Assembly: GCF_963666665.1 (NCBI RefSeq)
Contig: NZ_OY762999.1
Span: 1,679,501 to 1,743,500, forward strand
Source of the DNA: Maridesulfovibrio sp.
GTDB lineage: Bacteria > Desulfobacterota > Desulfovibrionia > Desulfovibrionales > Desulfovibrionaceae
Direction of reading: 5' to 3'
Length of the DNA stretch: 64,000 nt
The position numbers were made by a program, and so were the translations under genes. The first letter of the stretch is position 1. Each line of letters starts with the position of its first letter. Positions 18,881 to 27,825 of this stretch are shown piece by piece. The notes below the pieces were generated by a model. That model saw only the letters and a program-made list of their open reading frames with translations, searched no databases and was not told where the DNA came from.

Positions 18881-20092
18881 ATGCTAAATTTATTTTCCTA
18901 CGAAGACCTGCGCCAATATGCCAAAGTCCTCCTCTGGGCTATAGACAGTCAGAAAAAAGATGGTTTGAAAAACAAAGATATCATCATTATCAAATATGAC
19001 TACCTTGCAACACCTCTAGCCGAAGCACTTTTTGCATTGCTTATTGAAAAGCATTTGCATCCGGTTATGGAAACTGGCTTAACTCCGGCCATGAAGGCTG
19101 AGCTATATATTAACTCCAGCTACGGACAGCTGACTTTCCATCCACCGGGCAAAGAAGAACTTTATGCCAGTGCTGCCGGTGTTATACGTATCCATGCCCC
19201 GGAAGAAGTAGAAGCAATGACAGAGGTTGACCCGCGTTCAATCATGGAAAACCGCAACGGCTCACGTTCCTTCCGCCAATCAATTGAAAAACGCAAACTT
19301 CACGGCAAACTGGCGTGGACAGAATGCGCCTACCCTACTGCAGCATTAGCTGCTAAATCCGGCCTTTCCCTTGAAGATTACTCTACCCGGCTAAAGCGGG
19401 CCTGCTACCTGAACATGCCTGCCCCGGACCGTGAATGGCAAAAAATTTCTGCTCGCACCAATGGAATAGCCCAGTGGCTTACTTCGCTGGACATCAAAAC
19501 GATCCGCATGCAGTCGGAGCTCTGCGACCTCTTTTTCTCGCCCGGAGAAAACAGACGCTGGCAGGGAGCAGCAGGAGAGAACATTCCCGGATACGAAGTG
19601 TACATTTCGCCTGATTGCCGGACCATAAACGGAATTTATTATGCAGACCTCCCTTCATTATACATGGATAAAGCCACCTATGGAGTGCAGCTTGAATTCA
19701 TGGACGGCATTGCAGTACGCGTAAAAGCCATGGGCGGAGAGAAATTCATGCTCGACCAGCTCCGGGCGGATGGCGGAGCACGCAGGGTCGGTGAGTTTTC
19801 TTTAACAGACGCTTCCATCTCACGTGTTGACCATTTCATGGCCCAGACCATCTTCGATGAAAATTTCGGAGGAAACCATGGCAGCTGCCATATTGCCTTA
19901 GGCCAATCCTTAAGCGAAACATTTGCCGGTCCGCCTGAAATTCTCGATAAAACGATGATGGATTCGCTGGGATTCAACACCTCATCCATTCACTGGGATC
20001 TTGTGAACACTGAAGAAAAAATTGTTACCGCAAACCTTGCCGATGGCAAAAAAGTGACTATTTACGAGGGCGGACGATTCAAAATGCCCTGA
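18881..20092 (+). CDS. M29-family metallo-aminopeptidase
   Basis: A 403-residue cytoplasmic aminopeptidase of the AmpS/thermophilic family (M29), which releases N-terminal residues using two metal ions. Likely ligands can be placed: a glutamate in LEFMDGIAVRVKAMGGE, Glu in GEFSLTD, His in NHGSCHIALGQ, and His and Asp in IHWD near the C-terminus. Two short cysteine-containing segments are ordinary. It is monocistronic, 143 bases before grpE, and no clear ribosome site lies in front of the ATG, so it may be poorly translated or start on a short leader. Confidence 0.88.
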   Translation: MLNLFSYEDLRQYAKVLLWAIDSQKKDGLKNKDIIIIKYDYLATPLAEALFALLIEKHLHPVMETGLTPAMKAELYINSSYGQLTFHPPGKEELYASAAGVIRIHAPEEVEAMTEVDPRSIMENRNGSRSFRQSIEKRKLHGKLAWTECAYPTAALAAKSGLSLEDYSTRLKRACYLNMPAPDREWQKISARTNGIAQWLTSLDIKTIRMQSELCDLFFSPGENRRWQGAAGENIPGYEVYISPDCRTINGIYYADLPSLYMDKATYGVQLEFMDGIAVRVKAMGGEKFMLDQLRADGGARRVGEFSLTDASISRVDHFMAQTIFDENFGGNHGSCHIALGQSLSETFAGPPEILDKTMMDSLGFNTSSIHWDLVNTEEKIVTANLADGKKVTIYEGGRFKMP

Positions 20093-20138
20093 AAAAGCAT
20101 GAATTGAAAAAAAGTTTCCTTTGATCCCCTTTCATGTG

Positions 20139-20166
20139 TTGACAAGATATGCGGGATGCTTATTTG
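20139..20166 (+). promoter_or_regulatory. Promoter of grpE-dnaK
   Basis: TTGACA (20139-20144) and TATTTG (20161-20166) with a 16-base spacer lie about 70 bases before the grpE ATG. No CIRCE element was seen. Confidence 0.45.
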
Positions 20167-20235
20167 TCTAATTGTGCGGTCTGACTGTCCTTTTTCAAGG
20201 TTCTCAGGCCGCTAATTCATGACACCGGAGAGTCC

Positions 20236-20814
20236 ATGTCTGGAAAAGAAGATAATAAAGAAATGAATGAACAGGAAACCGCAGCTACTGAAACTGAAGA
20301 AACTGCGGAAGCTGAGAATGAAGTGACTTTAAGCGAAGATGAGCTCAAAGCCCTCTGCCGGGAACACGTATGCCCTGCATGCGATGTAATGGGAGAAGCC
20401 AAGGATGAAAGGCTCCGCGCACTGGCTGAAACGGAAAACATCAAAAAGAGGCTCGCCCGCGAGACTGAAGAACTGAAAAAGTTCGCGGCGGACTCCATCC
20501 TTTCCGACCTGCTGCCCGTGCTCGACAACCTTGATCTCGCCCTTGACCATGCCCAGAACCTTGATGCCTGCAAAGACTTCGTAATCGGCGTGGATATGAC
20601 CAGAAAGATGTTTCTGGACACACTCGCCAAACACGGCCTTAAAGCTGTAGGCAAAGTCGGCGATGAGTTCGACCCCAATTTTCACGAAGCCATGGGCATG
20701 GCACAGGTTGCGGATATTCCCGACAACTCCATTGCCCAGATAATGCAGCGAGGCTACGTACTTAAAGAAAGAGTAATCCGCCCTGCAAAAGTAATGGTGA
20801 ACAAATTATCCTGA
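20236..20814 (+). CDS. grpE: Nucleotide exchange factor GrpE
   Basis: A 192-residue GrpE that releases ADP from DnaK. An acidic N-terminal tail (1-40) is followed by the long dimerising helix and the C-terminal beta domain (GDEFDPNFHEAMGMAQV). Unusually, the start of the helix holds three cysteines, Cys41-x4-Cys46-x2-Cys49 (CREHVCPAC), which ordinary GrpE lacks. A GGAG site precedes the ATG. dnaK follows after 88 bases, in the same direction and likely on the same transcript. Confidence 0.95.
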   Translation: MSGKEDNKEMNEQETAATETEETAEAENEVTLSEDELKALCREHVCPACDVMGEAKDERLRALAETENIKKRLARETEELKKFAADSILSDLLPVLDNLDLALDHAQNLDACKDFVIGVDMTRKMFLDTLAKHGLKAVGKVGDEFDPNFHEAMGMAQVADIPDNSIAQIMQRGYVLKERVIRPAKVMVNKLS

Positions 20815-20902
20815 TTTTTATAGTCTGACCTCTTTACAAGCAGAAATCAGGCCTTAAATCATAATACAATAAATTTGAACATACATCTGGAGGAATTTAT
20901 AT

Positions 20903-22810
20903 ATGTCTAAAATTATCGGAATCGACCTCGGTACCACCAACTCCTGCGTTTACGTTATGGAAGGTAAAGACCCCAAATGTGTTTCCAACGCAGAAGGCGG
21001 ACGCACCACTCCCTCCATCGTAGGCTTCACTGATAAAGAACGCCTCGTTGGTGAAATTGCTAAACGTCAGGCAGTTACCAACCCTGAGAAAACCGTATTC
21101 GCAATCAAGCGTCTCATGGGTCGTCAGGCAAGCTCCCCTGAAGTAAAAAAATGGACTGACCACTGCCCTTACCCCATCGTTGACGGTAAAGGCGGCGATG
21201 CTTGGGTTGAGATCGACGGCAAAAAATACAGCCCGTCCGAAATTTCCGCAATCATCCTACAGCAGCTCAAAAAAGACGCTGAAACTTACCTCGGCGAACC
21301 TGTTACCGAAGCAGTTATCACCGTTCCCGCATACTTCAACGACTCACAGCGTCAGGCCACCAAAGATGCAGGACGTATCGCAGGTCTTGAAGTTAAGCGT
21401 ATCATCAACGAACCTACCGCTGCTTCTCTCGCTTACGGCTTCGACAAGAAAGCAAACGAAAAGATCGCGGTATTCGACCTCGGTGGCGGTACCTTTGATA
21501 TTTCCATCCTTGAAGTAGGCGACAACGTTGTTGAAGTTCGCGCTACCAACGGTGACACCTTCCTTGGCGGTGAAGACTTTGACAACGCTGTAATTCAGTA
21601 CCTCGTTGAAGAATTCAAGCGCGAAAACGGTATCGACCTTTCCGCTGACCGCATGGCTCTGCAGCGTCTGAAAGAAGCTGGCGAAAAAGCCAAGAAAGAA
21701 CTTTCCACTTCCATGGAAACCGAAGTCAACCTGCCCTTCATCACTGCTGACCAGAACGGTCCCAAGCACCTTATGGTTAAGATTTCCCGCGCCAAGCTGG
21801 AAAAACTGGTTGAAGACCTTGTTGAACGCACCAAGATCCCCTGCCAGAAAGCACTGAAAGATGCAGGCCTGACTGCAGCTGACATTGACGAAGTTATCCT
21901 CGTCGGTGGCATGACCCGTATGCCTCTGGTTCAGCAGAAGGTACAGGAATTCTTCGGCAAAGAGCCCAACCGTTCCGTTAACCCGGACGAAGTTGTTGCA
22001 ATGGGTGCATCCATTCAGGGTGGTATCCTCGCCGGTGACGTTAAAGACGTTCTCCTGCTCGACGTAACTCCCCTGTCTCTGGGCATCGAAACCATGGGCG
22101 GTGTTTTCACCAACCTCATCGAGAGAAACACCACCATCCCGACCCGCAAGAGTCAGGTGTTCACAACTGCGGCTGACAACCAGCCCTCCGTGTCCATCCA
22201 CGTTCTGCAGGGTGAGCGCCCCATGGCAGCCGACAACATGACCCTCGGCCGTTTCGAGCTGACCGGACTTCCCGCAGCTCCCCGTGGCGTACCCCAGATC
22301 GAAGTTACCTTCGACATCGACGCTAACGGTATTGTAAACGTATCCGCTAAGGACATGGGTACCGGTAAAGAGCAGTCCATCCAGATCACCGCTTCCTCCG
22401 GTCTTTCTGAAGAAGACATCGAAAAGATGGTTAAGGATGCTGAGTCCCACGCTGAAGACGATAAGAAAAAGCAGGCTCTCATCGAAGCACGTAACCAGGC
22501 TGACTCCCTGATCTACACCACTGAAAAATCCCTGCGTGAAGTAGGCGAAAATGTAGATGCGGCTCTCAAGTCTGACATCGAAACCAAAATTGAAGACCTC
22601 AAGAAGGTTCAGGATTCCGATGATCCCGAAACCATCAAGCAGGCAACTGACGCTCTGGCTCAGGCTTCCCACAAGCTGGCAGAACAGCTCTACGCACAGC
22701 AGAATTCCGGTGCAGCAGGCCCTGAAAGTGCAGCAGATGCCGGAGCAGCAGGCGCAGACGACGATGTAGTCGATGCAGACTTCACCGAAGTCAAAGACGA
22801 GAAAAAATAA
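20903..22810 (+). CDS. dnaK: Molecular chaperone DnaK
   Basis: A 635-residue Hsp70. The ATPase domain opens IGIDLGTTNSCVYVMEGKDP and contains VPAYFNDSQRQATKDAGRIA, DLGGGTFDISILE and the ILVGGMTRMPLVQ loop; the VLLLDVTPLSLGIETMGG linker leads to the substrate-binding domain and a Gly/Ala/Asp-rich tail ending in EVKDEKK. Length and order are normal. The GGAGG ribosome site is strong. It follows grpE and ends at a strong terminator. Confidence 0.98.
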   Translation: MSKIIGIDLGTTNSCVYVMEGKDPKCVSNAEGGRTTPSIVGFTDKERLVGEIAKRQAVTNPEKTVFAIKRLMGRQASSPEVKKWTDHCPYPIVDGKGGDAWVEIDGKKYSPSEISAIILQQLKKDAETYLGEPVTEAVITVPAYFNDSQRQATKDAGRIAGLEVKRIINEPTAASLAYGFDKKANEKIAVFDLGGGTFDISILEVGDNVVEVRATNGDTFLGGEDFDNAVIQYLVEEFKRENGIDLSADRMALQRLKEAGEKAKKELSTSMETEVNLPFITADQNGPKHLMVKISRAKLEKLVEDLVERTKIPCQKALKDAGLTAADIDEVILVGGMTRMPLVQQKVQEFFGKEPNRSVNPDEVVAMGASIQGGILAGDVKDVLLLDVTPLSLGIETMGGVFTNLIERNTTIPTRKSQVFTTAADNQPSVSIHVLQGERPMAADNMTLGRFELTGLPAAPRGVPQIEVTFDIDANGIVNVSAKDMGTGKEQSIQITASSGLSEEDIEKMVKDAESHAEDDKKKQALIEARNQADSLIYTTEKSLREVGENVDAALKSDIETKIEDLKKVQDSDDPETIKQATDALAQASHKLAEQLYAQQNSGAAGPESAADAGAAGADDDVVDADFTEVKDEKK

Positions 22811-22853
22811 TTCCCGTGCACGCTTGCATAGCAGATAAGTAAAGTATAATTTA

Positions 22854-22893
22854 ATCCGGCCTTCCTTGCTTAAAGGAAGGCCGGATTTTTTTT
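22854..22893 (+). terminator. Terminator after dnaK
   Basis: A near-perfect 14-bp stem, ATCCGGCCTTCCTT against AAGGAAGGCCGGAT, with a short loop is followed by eight T residues. Confidence 0.92.
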
Positions 22894-22918
22894 ACCTTCC
22901 CTTGACGAATTTACTTTC

Positions 22919-25009
22919 ATGGGCCACAAACTTTGCATGGAAAACTCAATGAATAGAGACAAGGCCTTGCGCCTTTCGAACCATATTTTTGCCATCGTCA
23001 TGCTGGCGGCTTTCATCTTTGCCGCATCAGGCTGTGTTTCACTCCAGAAACAGCCGGTTAAAATGCCGACGATATCCACTGAAATGATGACAACCCCAGA
23101 CCTAGTCAGCGAGGCCGATAAGGCTTGGCGGACCAGGGATTACATCACCAGTGAACTCTTTTACACCAGACTGCTGGAACGCACCGACATTCCGGAACGG
23201 GTAATCCTTCCTGCCACGGAAAGACTGGCGGTAAGTTCCTTCAAATCCGGTCATTACCATGAAGCAGAAGCCCGGCTTGAGCAGTGGCAGAAACTTTCTG
23301 AAGACGCGATCAACTCTCCAGTCTGGCAGGGATATTATTTCGACACCCTTACCGCCATTAAAGACCTCCCTAAACTGAGAACACACCTTTCCAAGACTAT
23401 GGAAGATCCTTTTCTGTCTTGGGAGATACGCTCCACAGCAGGCAAACGCCTTTCCGGCATGACTCAGGATGCAGGTTCACTGGAAGCACTCGAACGCCTT
23501 TACGCTATTGCTCCCGAAGAGAGCAACAAGCAGGAACTGGAACAATGGTTCATGAAGGGCCTTGAAGAAAAGAGCAAAGCCGAAATTGAAGCCATGAACA
23601 CCATTGTCCCCAGTGACAACAACCTCAAATTTCCCTACGAACTGCTGGTCTTCGAAAAAGCGGTCCGCCAGTCCGCGGACACTGAATACTGGCCCATGTC
23701 ATGGCGTACCATGGCCGGGATCATCCAGAATGGTGAAATTACAAACAAATCATTCTTTACCGGAATCCTGAGCAAGCTTGAAGCAGAATACGGTATCCCG
23801 CGCGTAGGCATCGCCCTTGTGCTGCCCATCTCCGGACGCTTTCAGGAATACGGCTGGAAAATCGTACGCGGTGCGGGCGCAGCCCAGTGGGAAATGACCA
23901 AGGCCGGACTGGACGTAGACGTACAGGTCATCAACACTGAAACTCCAGACTGGCTGGAAAGACTCCAGAATCTGCCCCCGTGGTACACCACCATCGGCGG
24001 ACCTCTCAGCGTAAAAGCTTTCAAGCAGATGGAACAGGCCGGAACATACACGGACAAAGTGACCTTCTCCTTCCTTGCCAAGCCCGGCAATCTTGAAGAA
24101 GGCAAACAGGCTTGGAGATTCTTCTCCAGCCCTGAAGACCAGATCCGCTCTACCCTCGACCTTGCAGTCAACGATCTGGGCATCACCAAGCTGGCCGTGC
24201 TTTATCCGCAGGAAAAATTCGGTCGCCAGATGTCCAAGAAATTCTTTGATATGGCTTCCATGCGCGGCGCGAAAATCACCGGCATGGCATCCTACCCGCC
24301 CCGCGATTTCCCCAAATGGGGTAAAGTAGTCGGCAATCTGGTCCGCGCTCCCCAGAAAAAGGCACAGAACGAAGCCGAAGGTCTGGGCGAAGATGCACCT
24401 CTTCCGGAAACTGATTTCGGTGCGGTATTCATTCCGGACACATGGCATCAGGCACAATTGCTGATCCCGCACTTCTTTTTTCATGAGGCAGACACCCTTG
24501 TCTTCCTCGGCCCTGAACTCTGGAGTCAGGCCCTGAACTCCGCCCGCGATGTGGAAGCACGCAACCTGCGCCTGACCGTTGCTCCCGGAGCATGGTGGCC
24601 GGCCAGTGACGGTGCATCACGTCTCAAAGAAGTAATGGACCGTGAAGGTCTCGGCACTCCAGACTTCTGGGTTGCCCTTGGTTACGACTTCATCAAGTTC
24701 GCAGGCAAGCTCGGAACATTTTCCGAAGGCTGGACCGCTGAAACCGTTAACGCCCGCATCAAGGATGCCCAGCATATGGATTTCAGCCTCGCCCCCATCA
24801 GCTGGAACGCTGAAGGTCAGGCCAGTCAGAAGCTTTACCTGTTCCGTCCCGAGCAGAACGGCAAGACCCGCATCGATGCCGAGCTGGTCAGCAGCACTCT
24901 CGCCAAAGCCAAGGCCAGACGCGAGGCACGTGTAACCGCTTGGGAAGAAAAGCAGGCTGAACTGGAAGCAAAGAAAGAAGCTGCCGGATTAGAAAAGACT
25001 GAACAATAG
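22919..25009 (+). CDS. LpoA-like penicillin-binding protein activator lipoprotein
   Basis: A 696-residue predicted lipoprotein. A signal peptide (basic head, IFAIVMLAAFIF core) ends in the lipobox AASGC, cysteine being the likely lipidated residue. The first half is alpha-helical and TPR-like; from about residue 300 it matches the type 1 periplasmic-binding fold of the LpoA/LppC family (RVGIALVLPISGRFQEYGW). In that family the role is activation of PBP1A for peptidoglycan synthesis. In-frame ATGs at 22919, 22937 and 22949 are possible starts and none has a clear ribosome site; 22949 best fits a promoter located after the dnaK terminator. Confidence 0.8.
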   Translation: MGHKLCMENSMNRDKALRLSNHIFAIVMLAAFIFAASGCVSLQKQPVKMPTISTEMMTTPDLVSEADKAWRTRDYITSELFYTRLLERTDIPERVILPATERLAVSSFKSGHYHEAEARLEQWQKLSEDAINSPVWQGYYFDTLTAIKDLPKLRTHLSKTMEDPFLSWEIRSTAGKRLSGMTQDAGSLEALERLYAIAPEESNKQELEQWFMKGLEEKSKAEIEAMNTIVPSDNNLKFPYELLVFEKAVRQSADTEYWPMSWRTMAGIIQNGEITNKSFFTGILSKLEAEYGIPRVGIALVLPISGRFQEYGWKIVRGAGAAQWEMTKAGLDVDVQVINTETPDWLERLQNLPPWYTTIGGPLSVKAFKQMEQAGTYTDKVTFSFLAKPGNLEEGKQAWRFFSSPEDQIRSTLDLAVNDLGITKLAVLYPQEKFGRQMSKKFFDMASMRGAKITGMASYPPRDFPKWGKVVGNLVRAPQKKAQNEAEGLGEDAPLPETDFGAVFIPDTWHQAQLLIPHFFFHEADTLVFLGPELWSQALNSARDVEARNLRLTVAPGAWWPASDGASRLKEVMDREGLGTPDFWVALGYDFIKFAGKLGTFSEGWTAETVNARIKDAQHMDFSLAPISWNAEGQASQKLYLFRPEQNGKTRIDAELVSSTLAKAKARREARVTAWEEKQAELEAKKEAAGLEKTEQ

Positions 25010-25012
25010 ACT

Positions 25013-25101
25013 GCCTTCGGCGAGCCTTTCGGACGGGCCAAAACCCCCTTTTACAAAAGGGTTCTCTGGACTCTCCCAAAACCTTTTGCTATGGCTTCGC
25101 C
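25013..25101 (+). repeat. Dispersed palindromic repeat, copy 2
   Basis: It starts GCCTTCGGC, has a CCCCCTTTT/AAAAGGG stem, then CTCTCCCAAAACCTTTTGCT and GGCTTCGCC. It lies between the lipoprotein gene and gatC on the same strand, so it may separate their transcripts. Confidence 0.65.
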
Positions 25102-25136
25102 ACTGTCATAAAAATAATGCTATCAGGAGATATTCA

Positions 25137-25430
25137 ATGAGTGATGAAAAACTCAATTTAGAGGAAGTTGCCCGCGTAGCACGCCTTGCAAGACTGGATC
25201 TTTCAGAAGAAAAAACCGAACTTTTTGCAGGACAGCTCAATAACATCCTCACATACATGGACAAGTTGAACGAAATCGACACCAGCGAAGTGGAACCCAT
25301 GTTCAGCCCGGTGGAACACACCACCAGACTGCGCAAGGATGAGGTCAAGAAAGAACATACAAGAGACGAAGTTCTTTCCAATGCCCCAGATTCTGACGGC
25401 AAGTACTTTGTAGTTCCCCGTATCGTTTAA
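25137..25430 (+). CDS. gatC: Asp-tRNA(Asn)/Glu-tRNA(Gln) amidotransferase subunit C
   Basis: A 97-residue small subunit of GatCAB, which converts mischarged Glu-tRNA(Gln) and Asp-tRNA(Asn) to the correct forms. It opens MSDEKLNLEEVARVARLARL and contains LNNILTYMDKLNEIDTSEVE and the VEPMFSP segment that contacts GatA. The ATG with an AGGAG site at 25137 is chosen; a longer in-frame start upstream would run into the repeat and lacks a ribosome site. gatA follows after 27 bases; gatB is not in the window. Confidence 0.95.
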   Translation: MSDEKLNLEEVARVARLARLDLSEEKTELFAGQLNNILTYMDKLNEIDTSEVEPMFSPVEHTTRLRKDEVKKEHTRDEVLSNAPDSDGKYFVVPRIV

Positions 25431-25457
25431 ATTCACGCTAATATACCGAGATATAAA

Positions 25458-26921
25458 ATGTCCGCACTCATAGAAAAATCACTAACTGAAATCCATGCCA
25501 TGCTCATGGCCAAGGAAGTGACCGCAACAGAAGCAGTCAAAGCATGCCTTGAGCAGATCGCCAAAAGCGAACCAGAAACAAAAGCCCTGCTGCACATCTG
25601 CAACGAGGAAGCCCTCAAGCAGTCCGAAGAAATGGACGCTGCAAGTCCTGACTCATCCAAGCCGCTCTGGGGTGTTCCGGTCGTCATCAAGGACGCACTG
25701 GCAACCAAGGGTGTGCCCACCACCGCAGGTTCCAAAATTCTTGAAGGCTTCACCCCATTCTATGATGCCACCGCAGTTGCCAAGCTCAAGGAAGCAGGCG
25801 CCATCATCGTAGGAAAGGCCAACATGGATGAATTCGCCATGGGTTCCACCACTGAAAACTCCGCCTACCAAACTACCACCAACCCTTGGGACGCCAGCCG
25901 CGTCCCCGGAGGTTCTTCCGGTGGTTCCGGAGCAACTATCGCAGCCGGACAGTGTTACGCCGCACTTGGTACAGACACCGGTGGTTCCATCCGTCTTCCC
26001 GCATCTTTCTGCGGCTGTGTAGGCGTTAAGCCCACCTATGGACGCGTATCCCGTTACGGCATGATCGCCTACGGTTCTTCCCTCGACCAGATCGGTCCCA
26101 TGACCAGAACAGTAGAAGATTCCGCCCGCGTGCTTAACGTAATCGGCGGGTACGATCAGCGCGATTCCACTTCCGCTGATAAGCCTATGGAAGATTTCGT
26201 TGCCGCCCTCGAACTGCGCAAGGACCTTTCCGGCCTGACCATCGGCCTGCCCGAAGAATACTGGGGCGAAGGTCTTTCCGAAGAAGTTTCCGAAGCCTGC
26301 CGCGCCGCAATCGCCAAGGCCGAAGAGCTGGGCGCCAAGACCGTTCCGGTTAAACTTTCCATGACCGAATACGCCATTGCCACCTATTACATCATCGCAA
26401 TGGCTGAAGCGAGCTCCAACCTGTCCCGCTTCGACGGCGTACGCTACGGTCACCGCACCGAAGATCCCAAAGAACTGGCAGAGCTTTACACCAAATCCCG
26501 CACCGAAGCTTTCGGTGACGAGGTCCAGCGCCGTATCATCATCGGTACCTACGTACTTTCCGCAGGTTACTACGATGCATACTACCGCAAGGCCGCCCAG
26601 ATTCGCCGCCTGCTGCGTGAAGACTTCAACAAGGCCTTCGAGTCCTGCGACCTCATCGCAAGCCCCGCATGCCCCACCACAGCCTTCCCCGTAGGCGAGC
26701 TGACTTCAGATCCCCTGCAGATGTACCTGCAGGATATCTTCACCATTTCCCTCAACTTAGTGGGAATGCCCGGTATGTCTCTGCCCGTAGCAATGGGCAA
26801 GGATACCAACATGCCCGTAGGTCTCCAGCTCATGGCTCCCGCCTTTGATGAAAAGACCATGCTGCAGGCTGCACACATCCTCGAGAAGAACCTCCCTGAG
26901 CTGCCCAAAGTTAAGCTCTAG
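25458..26921 (+). CDS. gatA: Asp-tRNA(Asn)/Glu-tRNA(Gln) amidotransferase subunit A
   Basis: The 487-residue glutaminase subunit of GatCAB, of the amidase signature family. The catalytic Lys is in VVIKDALATKG, the cis-Ser in the GGSSGGSGA glycine-serine motif and the nucleophilic Ser in GTDTGGSIRLPA. The C-terminal VGMPGMSLPVAMGKD is conserved. It pairs with gatC directly upstream and ends at a strong terminator. Confidence 0.97.
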   Translation: MSALIEKSLTEIHAMLMAKEVTATEAVKACLEQIAKSEPETKALLHICNEEALKQSEEMDAASPDSSKPLWGVPVVIKDALATKGVPTTAGSKILEGFTPFYDATAVAKLKEAGAIIVGKANMDEFAMGSTTENSAYQTTTNPWDASRVPGGSSGGSGATIAAGQCYAALGTDTGGSIRLPASFCGCVGVKPTYGRVSRYGMIAYGSSLDQIGPMTRTVEDSARVLNVIGGYDQRDSTSADKPMEDFVAALELRKDLSGLTIGLPEEYWGEGLSEEVSEACRAAIAKAEELGAKTVPVKLSMTEYAIATYYIIAMAEASSNLSRFDGVRYGHRTEDPKELAELYTKSRTEAFGDEVQRRIIIGTYVLSAGYYDAYYRKAAQIRRLLREDFNKAFESCDLIASPACPTTAFPVGELTSDPLQMYLQDIFTISLNLVGMPGMSLPVAMGKDTNMPVGLQLMAPAFDEKTMLQAAHILEKNLPELPKVKL

Positions 26922-26942
26922 AAAATAAATAGATATAAATTG

Positions 26943-26976
26943 AAAGCCCCACGCTCTTATGAGTGCGGGGCTTTTG
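26943..26976 (+). terminator. Terminator after gatA
   Basis: AAAGCCCC with GGGGCTTTT and an inner GCTC/GAGT stem form a strong hairpin. Near-identical hairpins recur at 29469 and 30844. Confidence 0.88.
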
Positions 26977-27093
26977 TTTAGCCATAAGCAATTATTTATT
27001 TTTTATATAAAATATTTAATCTTATTTTTCGATAACTTAAAACAACACTCAACATAAATTTACATTAAATCTATTTTCCCGATGCGTTATTGC

Positions 27094-27243
27094 TTGACTT
27101 TAGATCAGAAATAGTTGAGTAACTTATAAAACAAACACCAGCCGTACCCGTGAAGGCACGGTCAAACTGTGACTAGCGCTGGTTTAGATTAAACATGTCA
27201 GTCGAGGAGCCGAGTACGCATCTTGTACGAAGCCCCTTTTTTT
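27094..27243 (+). promoter_or_regulatory. Structured leader or small RNA upstream of the RRM gene
   Basis: TTGACT (27094-27099) may be a -35, though no good -10 was found. Then ACCAGC (27137-27142) pairs with GCTGGT (27178-27183), enclosing CCGTG-AAGG-CACGG (27148-27161) and GTCA/TGAC, like a three-way junction. After a linker, GAGTAC and GTAC form a hairpin with mismatches near 27211-27234, followed by nine T residues. The T-run lies 50 bases before the RRM gene, so the element could be a transcription attenuator, a self-binding site for the RRM protein, or a separate small RNA. It is not a riboswitch class I recognise. Confidence 0.45.
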
Positions 27244-27293
27244 TTGGTGCACGGGCACTAATATACTATTTTACTTTTTTTGGAGAATTTTGA

Positions 27294-27557
27294 ATGTCTA
27301 AGAATATCTATGTTGGTAACCTGCCTTGGTCTGCTACTGAAGAAGATGTACGTGCTTCCTTTGAAGCTTACGGTGAAGTTGTATCCGTTAAACTCGTTGA
27401 AGATCGTGAAACCGGTCGCCCCCGTGGTTTCGGTTTCGTAGAAATGGATGACAACGGCGCAATGGACGCTATCGAAGCTCTCGATGGTAAAGACTTCGGT
27501 GGTCGTAACCTCAAGGTTAACGAAGCACGCCCCAAAGAAGCACGCCCCCGTTGGTAG
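27294..27557 (+). CDS. Small RRM-domain RNA-binding protein
   Basis: An 87-residue protein made of one RNA-recognition motif. RNP2 is IYVGNL and RNP1 is RGFGFVEM, both canonical, with basic residues at the C-terminus (EARPKEARPRW) as in bacterial single-RRM proteins. Such proteins bind single-stranded RNA and are often cold- or stress-induced, as in cyanobacteria; here that is inference. The ribosome site TTTGGAG is clear. The structured leader and the strong terminator downstream suggest a monocistronic, controlled gene. Confidence 0.93.
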   Translation: MSKNIYVGNLPWSATEEDVRASFEAYGEVVSVKLVEDRETGRPRGFGFVEMDDNGAMDAIEALDGKDFGGRNLKVNEARPKEARPRW

Positions 27558-27587
27558 TCTGTTTCTGTAAGTCGTAAAAGACTTTTT

Positions 27588-27624
27588 AACGCCCGGTTCT
27601 CTTTTGAGAATCGGGCGTTTTTTT
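27588..27624 (+). terminator. Terminator after the RRM gene
   Basis: AACGCCCG plus TTCTC pairs with GAGAA plus TCGGGCGTT, ending in seven T residues. Confidence 0.88.
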
Positions 27625-27660
27625 GTTTGGTACGCTCCGCGGATTTAATAAAACTATTTA

Positions 27661-27720
27661 GCCTCCGGCGGCTTAACCCCTTTTTGAAAAAGTGTTTAAG
27701 AATCCCAAAAACTTTTAATA
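27661..27720 (+). repeat. Dispersed palindromic repeat, copy 3 (truncated)
   Basis: This carries GCCTCCGGCGGC, a CTTAACCCC/AAGTGTTTAAG imperfect stem, then AGAATCCCAAAAACTTTTA. The GGCTTCGCC tail of the other copies is absent. It lies between the RRM terminator and the pentapeptide-repeat gene. Confidence 0.65.
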
Positions 27721-27825
27721 AGTTAATCGGAACTTGCCACCCTGCTCTTTTCCTCTGGATTAAACGTAGCCTTACAAGATATAAGACCACCACTTACTGA
27801 AATTCGCTATTTATGAGGAGTACAT

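Noticed and set aside
21344..22672. 442-residue open frame antisense to dnaK
   Set aside because: It is a mirror of dnaK codon structure, with no ribosome site, family motif or promoter.
27195..27293. 32-residue ORF ending directly against the RRM start codon
   Set aside because: It runs through the T-run of the leader and has no ribosome site; structure explains the region better.
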